Origin: Syntrophobacterales bacterium
GTDB taxonomy: Bacteria > Desulfobacterota > Syntrophia > Syntrophales > UBA2210
DNA length: 40,168 nucleotides
NCBI GenBank assembly: GCA_018433345.1
Contig: JAHDRK010000009.1
Span: forward strand, 1 to 40,168
Direction of reading: 5' to 3'
Positions within the stretch are counted from its first letter, which is position 1. Each line of letters starts with the position of its first letter. The notes beneath the pieces are model-generated. The model saw nothing but the letters and a program-made list of their open reading frames with translations. It was not told the DNA's origin and did not search any database. The translations under genes were made by a program, and so were the position numbers. This document shows, piece after piece, positions 33,179-40,168 of this stretch.

Positions 33179-34420
33179 TCAGGGAGTGCCCGAGTCCCAC
33201 AAATCGATGAGATAGCCTTTCTGTTCTTCGAATTCTTCGGCTACCTCTTCCACGACTGATTCCGCCTCTTCGGATGTCATATCCAGGGTTTGCCTCACGA
33301 AGGAAGCCACCCGCGCGTAGTAGAGGGGTGTCATGACATCGATTAGCTTGTTTCGGTTAACCTTCCAACGGTGGAAGGTGGCGGCAAGCTCGTAGACAAG
33401 CTTAACCCAGGCTTCCGAAGGGAGGGTGAAATTCTCGGTGTCCAGGGAGGCCGATTCCTGGATAGCTTCGAAGGTTTCTTCACTGAAAATGTCTTTCCAT
33501 AGCGCTGAAAACTGGCTGAATCCCACCTTGAAATGTTCAACCAAGGCTTCTAAATTGACTTTTATTGGTTCGGGCTCCATGGTTCCTTCGAAACCGAAAG
33601 TTTCCACCGGTTCGCTGCCGGTTATCTTTTTCCAAAAGGATTCGTTTGTTTCCATGAGTGAAAATACCGTCCACAAGACTTGCCGGAACATGGGACCCAG
33701 GTGCGTGCTCGGATCCTTGGCGTCGTGAATTTTAACCCCCAGGTTGGACTGGCATATACGATAATTGGCGGTTATGGCGCTGGTGGTCATCCATATGTCG
33801 ATACCGAAACGGGCCACATCGGTTTCCCACACATCCTGTTCCGTGAAAAACTTTGTGATATCCCGTGACAAGGCAAAGTCTCCCCCGATGGGTTGGCGTA
33901 TTCGCTTTCCGTAGAGAGCCCTCGTAAGATTGTAGACGATGTTATTTGTTATGGTGCCGTCATACTTATGCCGGACATAAACGGGGGCCACAAACTGGTA
34001 ACCCCTTTCCAGCACGGGATCGAGGAGGTAATATATCCAGTCGGGGGTTATGCTCCTGAGGTCGGAATCTACCACTACACAGGCCTCTGTCTGAAGCCGA
34101 GTGGCGGCCTCGAAGATGGATCGTAAGGCCGTGCCCTTGCCGGCAGGTCCCCGGTATATGGAAACGACCTTTTCCTGCCAGGGTTTTATCTGGAATTCCT
34201 TTGCCACTTCCCGGGTATCGTCGGTGGAACCTCCGTCGGCTATGAAAATAACACTGCGACGCTGCTTGTAGTGTTTTGCAAGTCCGTGGGTGAGCATCTG
34301 GACAACATGTTCGATTGTCGATTCATTGTTGTAGCAAGGTATCCCTACCAGGATGTCGGCTGATTCGATTTCCTCCAGGCGCTTGGCGCTGTAAGATCTT
34401 AGAGCTGTGTTGTAGTGCAT
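33179..34420 (-). CDS. GT-A glycosyltransferase, GT78/GT81-like (glycerate-type)
   Basis: A 413-residue GT-A enzyme. Residues 23-35 (ILVGIPCYNNEST) and DGGSTDDT (62-69) are the donor fold start, the metal motif is D118-S-D120, and QPIGGDFALSRD (about 183-194) and RFGIDIWMTTSA follow the pattern of mannosylglycerate synthase (GT78) and glucosyl-3-phosphoglycerate synthase (GT81). These make compatible solutes from nucleotide sugar and glycerate or phosphoglycerate. A helical C-terminal tail of about 200 residues is present. The ATG at 34420 has AAGGG 12 bases upstream; a TTG at 34432 is possible. Substrates are inferred. The 176 bases upstream are AT-rich without a clear promoter. Confidence 0.7.
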   Translation of the reverse strand: MHYNTALRSYSAKRLEEIESADILVGIPCYNNESTIEHVVQMLTHGLAKHYKQRRSVIFIADGGSTDDTREVAKEFQIKPWQEKVVSIYRGPAGKGTALRSIFEAATRLQTEACVVVDSDLRSITPDWIYYLLDPVLERGYQFVAPVYVRHKYDGTITNNIVYNLTRALYGKRIRQPIGGDFALSRDITKFFTEQDVWETDVARFGIDIWMTTSAITANYRICQSNLGVKIHDAKDPSTHLGPMFRQVLWTVFSLMETNESFWKKITGSEPVETFGFEGTMEPEPIKVNLEALVEHFKVGFSQFSALWKDIFSEETFEAIQESASLDTENFTLPSEAWVKLVYELAATFHRWKVNRNKLIDVMTPLYYARVASFVRQTLDMTSEEAESVVEEVAEEFEEQKGYLIDLWDSGTP

Positions 34421-34596
34421 GTTAGAAATCAACCCTTTTTATCATTAGCGACTATTTCAATATCAAAACATCAACAAAAGAGCAAGCAGCCGCCTTAAAC
34501 GCGCGGAAAAATGGACGAACCTTTTTATCATTCAGTGTCGAGGTATAAAGTCCTGCTCAAGGTTCCTTGGTCAGGTGAAGCAGGAGATCCGGTGGA

Positions 34597-36009
34597 TCAC
34601 TTGTTTCTTCGTTTTTGTTCCTTCCAGAGGCGGAGTCGTTCCCTGATCCGGGTTTCATATCCCCTGTCAGTGGGTCGGTAAAAAGTCCGGTCGCGCAGCC
34701 TGTCCGGCAGGGCGTCCTGCTCGACCTGGGCGCCCGGATAATCGTGGGCGTACTTGTAGTTTTTCCCGTAACCTAGGTTTTTCATCAACCCCGTGGGCGC
34801 GTTTCTCAGGTTCAAGGGAACAGGCAGGGATCCTGTTTTTTCGATTGTTTCCCGGACCTCCCCCATTGCCCGATACAGAGCGTTGCTCTTGGGGGCCGTT
34901 GCGAGATAAACGGCCGCTTCCGCCAAGGCCAGGTCCCCCTCGGGGGATCCCAGGAAACGATAGGCATTCACGGCGTTCAAGGCCACCGACAGCGCCGCCG
35001 GGTCGGCGAGTCCCACGTCTTCGGAGGCGAAGCGCACCATTCTCCGGGCGATATAGAGAGGATCCTCGCCGGCCTCAAGCATGCGGGCGAGCCAGTAGAG
35101 AGAGGCGTCCGGATCGCTTCCGCGCAGGCTCTTGTGAAGGGCGGAGATGAGGTTGTAATGTTCTTCACCACTCTTGTCATAGCGAAGCGCCCGCTGCTGA
35201 ACCGCCTTTTTCGCTATAGCCAAAGTGATGAGGGGTGTTCGGATGTCTGTTTCGTCCGCAAGCAATGCGGCAGCCTCCAGGGAGTTGAGTGCGAGCCGGG
35301 CGTCACCGTCGGCCGTACCCCCCAGGTGCGCGAGCGCTTCCGGTTCCACAGCCAGGTTCATGTTCCCCAGTCCCCGCTCGTGGTCGCCGAGAGCCCGTCT
35401 CAGAATTTCGGTGATGTCCTCTTCCGGGTAAGGATGGAGAATCAAGACCCGAACCCTCGAAAGAAGCGGGGCCACGACCTCGAAGGAGGGGTTTTCGGTG
35501 GTCGCCCCTATGAGGGTGATCAATCCTTTTTCCACGTGTGGGAGAAACGCGTCTTGCTGTGCCTTGTTGAATCGATGTATTTCATCGACGAAGAGAATGG
35601 TTTTCCGTCCACTTACTCGAAGTTCTTCTTTTGACCTGTCCACGACGGCGCGAATCTCCTTCACGCCGGAAAGGACCGCCGAGAAGGTTTCGAACAGGGA
35701 TTTCGTCTCCGTCGCCACCAGCCGTGCCAAGGTGGTTTTTCCGGATCCCGGCGGCCCCCAGAATATCATCGAAAAAAGCCGGTCTCGTCGGAGTGCCTGT
35801 CGCAGGATTCCACCCTCGCCTGTCAAGTGTTTCTGCCCGATGAATTCATCGAAGGAACGGGGACGCATGCGGTCCGCCAGGGGAGCGGCGGTGTCGAGGA
35901 CACCCCGTCCCCCTTCGCTTCCGTCGCCTTCCTCTACTTGCCCCCGGGAAAACAGCCCTTTATTCAGGGCGACTTTACCGGCCGATTCTTTCTTCTTTTC
36001 GGACGACAC
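34597..36009 (-). CDS. rarA: Replication-associated recombination protein A (AAA ATPase)
   Basis: A 470-residue RarA/MgsA/WRNIP1 family clamp-loader-like ATPase acting at stalled replication forks. Walker A GPPGSGKT (85-92), Walker B ILFVDEIHR (138-146), sensor 1 GATTENPSFEV, and the C-terminal tetramerisation region with LRGSDPDASLYWLARML and GYGKNYKYAHDYPG (trimmed) are all present. About 45 residues precede the usual start region, longer than in E. coli. The GTG start has GAGGGA 8 bases upstream. It stands alone, with 176 and 178 base gaps on either side. Confidence 0.95.
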   Translation of the reverse strand: MSSEKKKESAGKVALNKGLFSRGQVEEGDGSEGGRGVLDTAAPLADRMRPRSFDEFIGQKHLTGEGGILRQALRRDRLFSMIFWGPPGSGKTTLARLVATETKSLFETFSAVLSGVKEIRAVVDRSKEELRVSGRKTILFVDEIHRFNKAQQDAFLPHVEKGLITLIGATTENPSFEVVAPLLSRVRVLILHPYPEEDITEILRRALGDHERGLGNMNLAVEPEALAHLGGTADGDARLALNSLEAAALLADETDIRTPLITLAIAKKAVQQRALRYDKSGEEHYNLISALHKSLRGSDPDASLYWLARMLEAGEDPLYIARRMVRFASEDVGLADPAALSVALNAVNAYRFLGSPEGDLALAEAAVYLATAPKSNALYRAMGEVRETIEKTGSLPVPLNLRNAPTGLMKNLGYGKNYKYAHDYPGAQVEQDALPDRLRDRTFYRPTDRGYETRIRERLRLWKEQKRRNK

Positions 36010-36187
36010 AGGTCATTTCCCTCGGTTTCTGCCGATAAAATAGAATAATCGCACAGCTTCGTCTCAAGGGCAACAATTCGGACGGTTTATCTTCCGGGAC
36101 CGGCGGGCAAAGGAGGCGGCGCTGAGAAACATCCCCGAGGACCATCATCAAAAAATCGGACAGATACCCCTCGGTCCGGCACCCATG

Positions 36188-36466
36188 TCATTGTCCGCCG
36201 CCCTTCTCCCCGGCGCCGGGTTTTTTCTTCAATGATTCCAAGGTCTGGAAAATAATGGAGAGCCTATCCCCCGATGGCTGCTCGCCCAAGGATTTCAACA
36301 CTTCTGGAGGATATGTCTCCCGGAGCCAGGCTGCCACAGGAAGGGAAGGCCAGCAGGAAATGATGCGAGTGCATGGGAAATTTCTCTGCTCCACCCGGCA
36401 GTAGGAAAAGGTTACTTCGTTACCCAGCTTGGGGCAGCGGGTCATAAGACTGTCGAAGCGTTTCAT
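36188..36466 (-). CDS. Small cysteine-containing conserved-looking protein
   Basis: A 92-residue hydrophilic protein with no signal or membrane segment. Four Cys lie in the first 40 residues (C11, C23, C32, C38): RCPKLGNEV, SYCRVE, PCTR and SCW. The pattern resembles small Cys proteins seen in Desulfobacterota, whose function is unknown; metal binding is possible. The ribosome binding site is weak. It lies between rarA and trpB2 on the same strand with gaps over 100 bases, so it may be monocistronic. Confidence 0.6.
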   Translation of the reverse strand: MKRFDSLMTRCPKLGNEVTFSYCRVEQRNFPCTRIISCWPSLPVAAWLRETYPPEVLKSLGEQPSGDRLSIIFQTLESLKKKPGAGEKGGGQ

Positions 36467-36568
36467 CGTCTTTTTTTAGTCCGCAGATTTTTCCTCATAC
36501 CGGCGGAAAGGAGAAGTGAAGGCGGACCGACTTATTTCGTGGCGATCCGCCGTAGCGCACCTCTATTT

Positions 36569-37930
36569 TTAAGGTTTGGGAAACCGTGATACCGTCTCCT
36601 TCGCCCTCTTTATATCTTCGTCCGGCAGGGAGTAGTTGACCAATTTGCCCGAGAGATAAGCATCGTAGGAGGCGAGATCCACCAGGCCGTGTCCGCTCCA
36701 GTTAAAGAGGATGGTCTTTTCCCTGCCTTCTTCCTTGGCGCGTCTCGCCTCTTCCACGACGGCGGCGATGGCGTGGTTCGTTTCGGGCGCCGGGATAAAA
36801 CCTTCCGCCCGCGCCCACTTTACGCCGGCGTCAAAGGTTTCCAGTTGGTTGTAGGCGCGTGGTTCCACAAGCCTTTCCTTGACCAGGTGGCTTACTATGG
36901 GCGCCATGCCGTGGTAACGGAGTCCACCCGCGTGAATGGGGGCGGGGACGTAGTCGTGCCCCAGGGTATACATGGCGAGAAGCGGCGTTGTCATTGCCAG
37001 GTCCCCGAAATCGTAAGCGTACGGTCCCCGTGTCAGTGTTGGACAGGATGTCGGTTCAGCGGCCACGACAGAAACTTCCCTGCCGTGAATCTTGTCCCGG
37101 ACGAAAGGAAGTGCAAGACCGGCGAAGTTGCTTCCGCCGCCGGCGCAACCTATGACGACGTCAGGGTAGACACCGATCTTTTCCATCTGGCGGTGTGCCT
37201 CGAGACCGATGATCGTCTGGTGGAGAACCACGTGATTCAGGACGCTTCCCAACGCGTAGCGGCAGTCCTCCTTGTCCATGATGTCCTCGATGGCCTCGCT
37301 GATTGCGATTCCTAGGCTGCCGGGCGAGTCGGGGTTATCAGCGAGTATGCGTCTGCCCGTTTCCGTTATTTCACTTGGGCTTGGGAAGCAGTCGGCACCC
37401 CAGGTCTGCATCATCAGCCGGCGGTAAGGCTTCTGGTCGTAGCTGACGCGCACCATGAATACGCGGCATTCGATACCGAACATATTGCAGGCCATGCTGA
37501 GCGCGCTTCCCCATTGACCGGCCCCCGTTTCTGTTGATATGCGCTTTATTCCGAAGATCTTGTTGTAGTAAGCTTGGGCGACGGCGGTATTGGGTTTGTG
37601 CGATCCCGCCGGGCTGAGGCCCTCGTTTTTGTAATAGATCTTCACCGGCGAGTCGAGTATCCTTTCGAAATTATAGGCCCGGGAGAGGGGGCTCGGCCGC
37701 CAGAGAAGCAATTTCTCCAAGACTTCTTCGGGAATGTCGATCCATCGTTCCAAACTCATTTCCTGCTCAATGAGGTTCATGGGAAATATGCGTGCCATGT
37801 CCTCCGGGGCCAAGGGTTGACCTGTTCCTGGGTGAAGGGGCGGAGGCATGGGAGTGGGCAGGTCCGCCTGAACATTGTACCATTGCCTGGGAATTTCATC
37901 GTCTTTAAGCAAAACCTTGACTTCTTTCAT
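36569..37930 (-). CDS. trpB: Tryptophan synthase beta chain, TrpB2 type
   Basis: A 453-residue PLP enzyme that condenses indole and serine to tryptophan. The PLP lysine is K112 in GSHKPNTA, the catalytic Glu is E134 in TETGAGQW, and the phosphate loop is GCAGGGSNF (about residue 258). The long N-terminal extension and W in GAGQW mark the TrpB2 class, which often lacks a TrpA partner contact surface and can act alone on indole. No trpA or other trp gene is in the window. The ATG has GAAGGAGC upstream. A 7-bp leader stem and a TTGACA lie 50-110 bases before it. Confidence 0.92.
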   Translation of the reverse strand: MKEVKVLLKDDEIPRQWYNVQADLPTPMPPPLHPGTGQPLAPEDMARIFPMNLIEQEMSLERWIDIPEEVLEKLLLWRPSPLSRAYNFERILDSPVKIYYKNEGLSPAGSHKPNTAVAQAYYNKIFGIKRISTETGAGQWGSALSMACNMFGIECRVFMVRVSYDQKPYRRLMMQTWGADCFPSPSEITETGRRILADNPDSPGSLGIAISEAIEDIMDKEDCRYALGSVLNHVVLHQTIIGLEAHRQMEKIGVYPDVVIGCAGGGSNFAGLALPFVRDKIHGREVSVVAAEPTSCPTLTRGPYAYDFGDLAMTTPLLAMYTLGHDYVPAPIHAGGLRYHGMAPIVSHLVKERLVEPRAYNQLETFDAGVKWARAEGFIPAPETNHAIAAVVEEARRAKEEGREKTILFNWSGHGLVDLASYDAYLSGKLVNYSLPDEDIKRAKETVSRFPKP

Positions 37931-37977
37931 TTCATTTCAGCTCCTTCGAGGTTACCGCCGGTCTTCCCGGGATTCCT

Positions 37978-38006
37978 GAGAAGCAGCCCGGTGGTTTTCG
38001 CTTCTC
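37978..38006 (-). promoter_or_regulatory. Leader stem-loop upstream of trpB2
   Basis: GAGAAGC (37978-37984) and GCTTCTC (38000-38006) form a perfect 7-bp stem with a 15-base loop in the presumed trpB2 leader. A TTGACA (minus strand, 38033-38038) lies just upstream but has no good -10 at 17 bases. No T run follows, so a simple terminator or attenuator is not supported. Confidence 0.35.
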
Positions 38007-38101
38007 CGCAAAGAAACACAAGGGAAGGCTGCTGTCAAGCGGAAAATAGGTAAGACATCGAAAACAGTACAAGTGGTGGGGAAGGATAAGCACAAAAAGT
38101 C

Positions 38102-38130
38102 TTGACATGACCGATGATAGTTGCTAGTTG
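38102..38130 (+). promoter_or_regulatory. Probable promoter of tRNA-Val
   Basis: A perfect TTGACA (38102-38107) is followed after 17 bases by TAGTTG (38125-38130), a poor -10. It lies 35 bases before the tRNA, the right distance. A CTAGTT segment overlapping the -10 resembles half of a Trp repressor operator, but the other half is missing. Confidence 0.4.
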
Positions 38131-38164
38131 AATTAATCGCTTTTCGGTGGTTGTAAAAGCATGC

Positions 38165-38239
38165 AGGCACGTAGCTCAGGGGGAGAGCATCACCTTGACG
38201 CGGTGAGGGTCCAGGGTTCAAATCCCTGCGTGCCTACCA
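38165..38239 (+). tRNA. tRNA-Val (anticodon GAC)
   Basis: A 75-base gene including encoded CCA. Acceptor AGGCACG (38165-38171) pairs with CGTGCCT (38229-38235). The D arm is GCTC/GAGC, the anticodon stem TCACC/GGTGA encloses TTGACGC with anticodon GAC at 38197-38199, and the T arm is CAGGG-TTCAAAT-CCCTG. Discriminator A, then CCA. It reads GUC and GUU. It precedes thrS by 124 bases, an arrangement seen in related bacteria. Confidence 0.97.
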
Positions 38240-38259
38240 TTTTTTGATTGCGAAGGCCG

Positions 38260-38291
38260 GGGCATCACCAGGAGCACTGATGATGCCCTTT
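38260..38291 (+). terminator. Stem-loop between tRNA-Val and thrS
   Basis: GGGCATCA (38260-38267) and TGATGCCC (38281-38288) pair perfectly around a 13-base loop and are followed by only three T bases. It may terminate tRNA transcription weakly, or act as a thrS leader structure. Six T bases also lie right after the tRNA at 38240-38245. Confidence 0.4.
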
Positions 38292-38363
38292 CGTCGCTTG
38301 GAAGCAGAGAACTCAGTGTGCCGGCAGGGGAAAATCCGGCCGGTGGTATCGAAAGTGAGCATC

Positions 38364-40168
38364 ATGAAAAATGTTACGGTAACCCTTCCCGGTGGAGCGC
38401 AGGTGGATGTTGAAGAGGGCGCCTCGGTTCGTAAGATACTCGAGCGGTGGGACGAGTCGTCGTTAAAACGAGCTGTGGCGGCGCGCCTGGACGGGCATCT
38501 TGTCGACCTGAGCCGCGAGGTGGTATCGGATGCCTTGCTGGAACCGGTGACGGTGGATTCCACGGAGGGAACAGACATTCTGCGACACAGCATTTCCCAT
38601 GTCATGGCGCAGGCCGTCAAGGAACTGTTCCCATCGGTTCGCGTTACTATCGGTCCATCCATAGAAGACGGTTTTTACTATGATTTCGACTATCCAGATG
38701 GAACTTTCACTCCCGATGACCTGGAGAAGATCGAGTCCAGGATGGAGGAGATCATCGCCCAGGACAGCCCCTTTGTGAGGATGGTGTTGCCCGTGGATGA
38801 GGCGATAGCCTTCTTCCGGGAGTGCGGCGAGAAGTACAAGGTGGAACTCATCGAGGATCTACGGGGAGAAGTCAAGGAAGTAAGCCTATACAACCAGGGT
38901 GGTTTTGTCGATCTTTGCCGGGGTCCCCACATCCCCTCCACTGGAATGATCAAGGCCTTCAAGCTTCTGAGCGTTGCCGGCTCATACTGGCGTGGAGATG
39001 AAGGGAACGCCAGGCTTCAGAGAATTTACGGCACGGGATTTCCTTCCAAAAAAGAACTGAAACAGCATCTCGACCTTCTCGAAGAGGCGAAAAGACGCGA
39101 TCACCGTAAACTGGGCAGGGAACTGGATCTTTTTTCCACCAGCGACGAGGTCGGGCCCGGCCTCATTATCTGGCATCCAAAAGGGGCGTTGCTGCGCACC
39201 ATTATCGAAGACTGGGAAAGGAAGGAACACCTCAAAAGGGGATACGGCATCGTCATGGGTCCTCAGATTCTCAAGGGTGACCTATGGAAAAAATCGGGAC
39301 ACTTCGACCATTACAGGGAGAACATGTACTACACCGAAGTAGATGGCCAACTTTACGGCATCAAGCCTATGAACTGCCTTTCCCACATGCTCATTTACAA
39401 GTCGAAGATCCGCAGTTACCGAGACCTTCCCCTCAGGTATTTCGAGCTCGGTACCGTCCATCGCCATGAAAAGACGGGGGTTCTTCACGGTTTGCTCCGG
39501 GTACGCCAATTCACACAGGACGATGCCCACATACTCTGCATGCCCGAACAGTTAAACGAGGAGATCCGGGGCATAGTCGGTTTTGTGAACGATGCCATGG
39601 GCATATTCGGTTTCGAATACGAGGTGGAATTGAGCACCCGTCCGGAAAAGTCAATCGGCTCCGACGAGGAGTGGGAAATGGCCACCACGGCCCTCAGGAA
39701 GGCTCTGGAGGACATGGATCTCGAGTATGACGTAAACGAAGGGGACGGCGCCTTCTATGGGCCCAAAATCGATTTCAAACTGAAGGACGCCCTGGGGCGG
39801 AAGTGGCAATGCGCCACGATACAGTGCGATTTTACCTTGCCTGACAGGTTTGACTTGAGTTATGTTGGCCCTGACGGTGAGAAGCACCGTCCGGTCATGC
39901 TTCACCGGGTGATCCTGGGGGCGATAGAGCGGTTCATAGGGGTTCTGATCGAACATTACGCCGGAGCCCTTCCCCTGTGGCTTTCTCCCGTGCAGGCCCT
40001 GGTTCTGACTGTGACGGACAGGCACATCGCTTACGGGCAAGAGGTCCTTCGAAGACTGGTCGACGCCGGTGTGCGTGCCGAGGGTGATTTTCGCAACGAA
40101 AAACTTGGTTTCAAGATTCGAGAAGGGCAGATCCAGAAGGTGCCCTTCATGCTGGTCATAGGGGATCG
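38364..40168 (+). CDS. thrS: Threonyl-tRNA synthetase, 3' end cut by window
   Basis: The first 601 residues of a class II aminoacyl-tRNA synthetase that charges tRNA-Thr; about 35 residues are missing at the C-terminus. The TGS domain spans about residues 1-62. The editing domain has H75-x3-H79 and C185-x3-H189. The catalytic core has the zinc ligands C338, H389 and H514, and motif 2 around [19 protein letters not shown] (trimmed). The anticodon-binding domain starts near 535 (WLSPVQ). The ATG follows a GTGAG 8 bases upstream. The next genes outside the window would be expected to include infC, by comparison with other bacteria. Confidence 0.97.
   Translation, partial: MKNVTVTLPGGAQVDVEEGASVRKILERWDESSLKRAVAARLDGHLVDLSREVVSDALLEPVTVDSTEGTDILRHSISHVMAQAVKELFPSVRVTIGPSIEDGFYYDFDYPDGTFTPDDLEKIESRMEEIIAQDSPFVRMVLPVDEAIAFFRECGEKYKVELIEDLRGEVKEVSLYNQGGFVDLCRGPHIPSTGMIKAFKLLSVAGSYWRGDEGNARLQRIYGTGFPSKKELKQHLDLLEEAKRRDHRKLGRELDLFSTSDEVGPGLIIWHPKGALLRTIIEDWERKEHLKRGYGIVMGPQILKGDLWKKSGHFDHYRENMYYTEVDGQLYGIKPMNCLSHMLIYKSKIRSYRDLPLRYFELGTVHRHEKTGVLHGLLRVRQFTQDDAHILCMPEQLNEEIRGIVGFVNDAMGIFGFEYEVELSTRPEKSIGSDEEWEMATTALRKALEDMDLEYDVNEGDGAFYGPKIDFKLKDALGRKWQCATIQCDFTLPDRFDLSYVGPDGEKHRPVMLHRVILGAIERFIGVLIEHYAGALPLWLSPVQALVLTVTDRHIAYGQEVLRRLVDAGVRAEGDFRNEKLGFKIREGQIQKVPFMLVIGD

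Noticed and set aside
38118-38138. Trp repressor operator near trpB2
   Set aside because: Only one half-site (CTAGTT) is recognisable, so it is not reported as a site.

Overview
The window (about 40 kb, GC-rich, densely coding) looks like a chromosomal segment of an anaerobic Desulfobacterota-type bacterium (former Deltaproteobacteria). This placement is an inference from gene content: a type II secretion system (T2SS) with GspN and a PilM-like GspL, a TrpR-like regulator, a TrpB2-type tryptophan synthase beta chain, a DUF3343 protein, a 2-oxoacid:acceptor oxidoreductase gamma subunit, and tRNA-Val directly before thrS. No mobile element, phage, rRNA or CRISPR array was seen.

Layout. 1-0.6 kb: end of a 2-oxoacid oxidoreductase operon. 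0.6-3.7 kb (minus): glpK-glpD, glycerol uptake and oxidation. 3.7-5.9 kb (minus): a VKOR-like membrane protein, an exported CGPC thioredoxin and a Crp/Fnr regulator, a likely disulfide-forming pair with a regulator beside it. 6.0-18.2 kb (plus): a long T2SS operon, gspI-J-K-L-M-N-C, an ExeA-type ATPase, a GspB-like TPR protein, gspD, gspE, then a trpR-like gene. 18.3-22.5 kb: nitroreductase, RluA-type pseudouridine synthase, VTT membrane protein, lysine 2,3-aminomutase, DUF3343. 22.5-24.8 kb (minus): the remaining T2SS genes gspF-G-H. 25.0-26.2 kb: exonuclease III and an unknown protein. 26.3-29.1 kb: a diadenylate cyclase fused to YbbR-like domains, divergent from a DHH/DHHA1 phosphoesterase. 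29.2-34.4 kb: a GT4 glycosyltransferase, a GH57-glycogen synthase fusion and a GT78/GT81-like glycosyltransferase. 34.6-37.9 kb (minus): rarA, a small Cys protein, trpB2. 38.2-40.2 kb: tRNA-Val(GAC) and thrS, cut by the window end.

How the genes work together. The two T2SS blocks together supply the secretin, ATPase, inner-membrane platform and all five pseudopilins; prepilin peptidase (GspO) is not in the window. The VKOR/thioredoxin pair could oxidise the proteins this system exports. The cyclase-YbbR and DHH proteins could make and degrade c-di-AMP, a messenger tied to osmotic balance in other bacteria. The neighbouring glucan and glycerate-type glycosyltransferases and the lysine aminomutase could make reserve glycans or compatible solutes; this link is inference.

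Most notable: a 92-93 bp tandem repeat that includes the 3' end of gspM; the cyclase-YbbR fusion and the structured DNA between it and the phosphoesterase gene; the split T2SS; the GH57-GT5 fusion; and a G14 tract between gspF and xthA.
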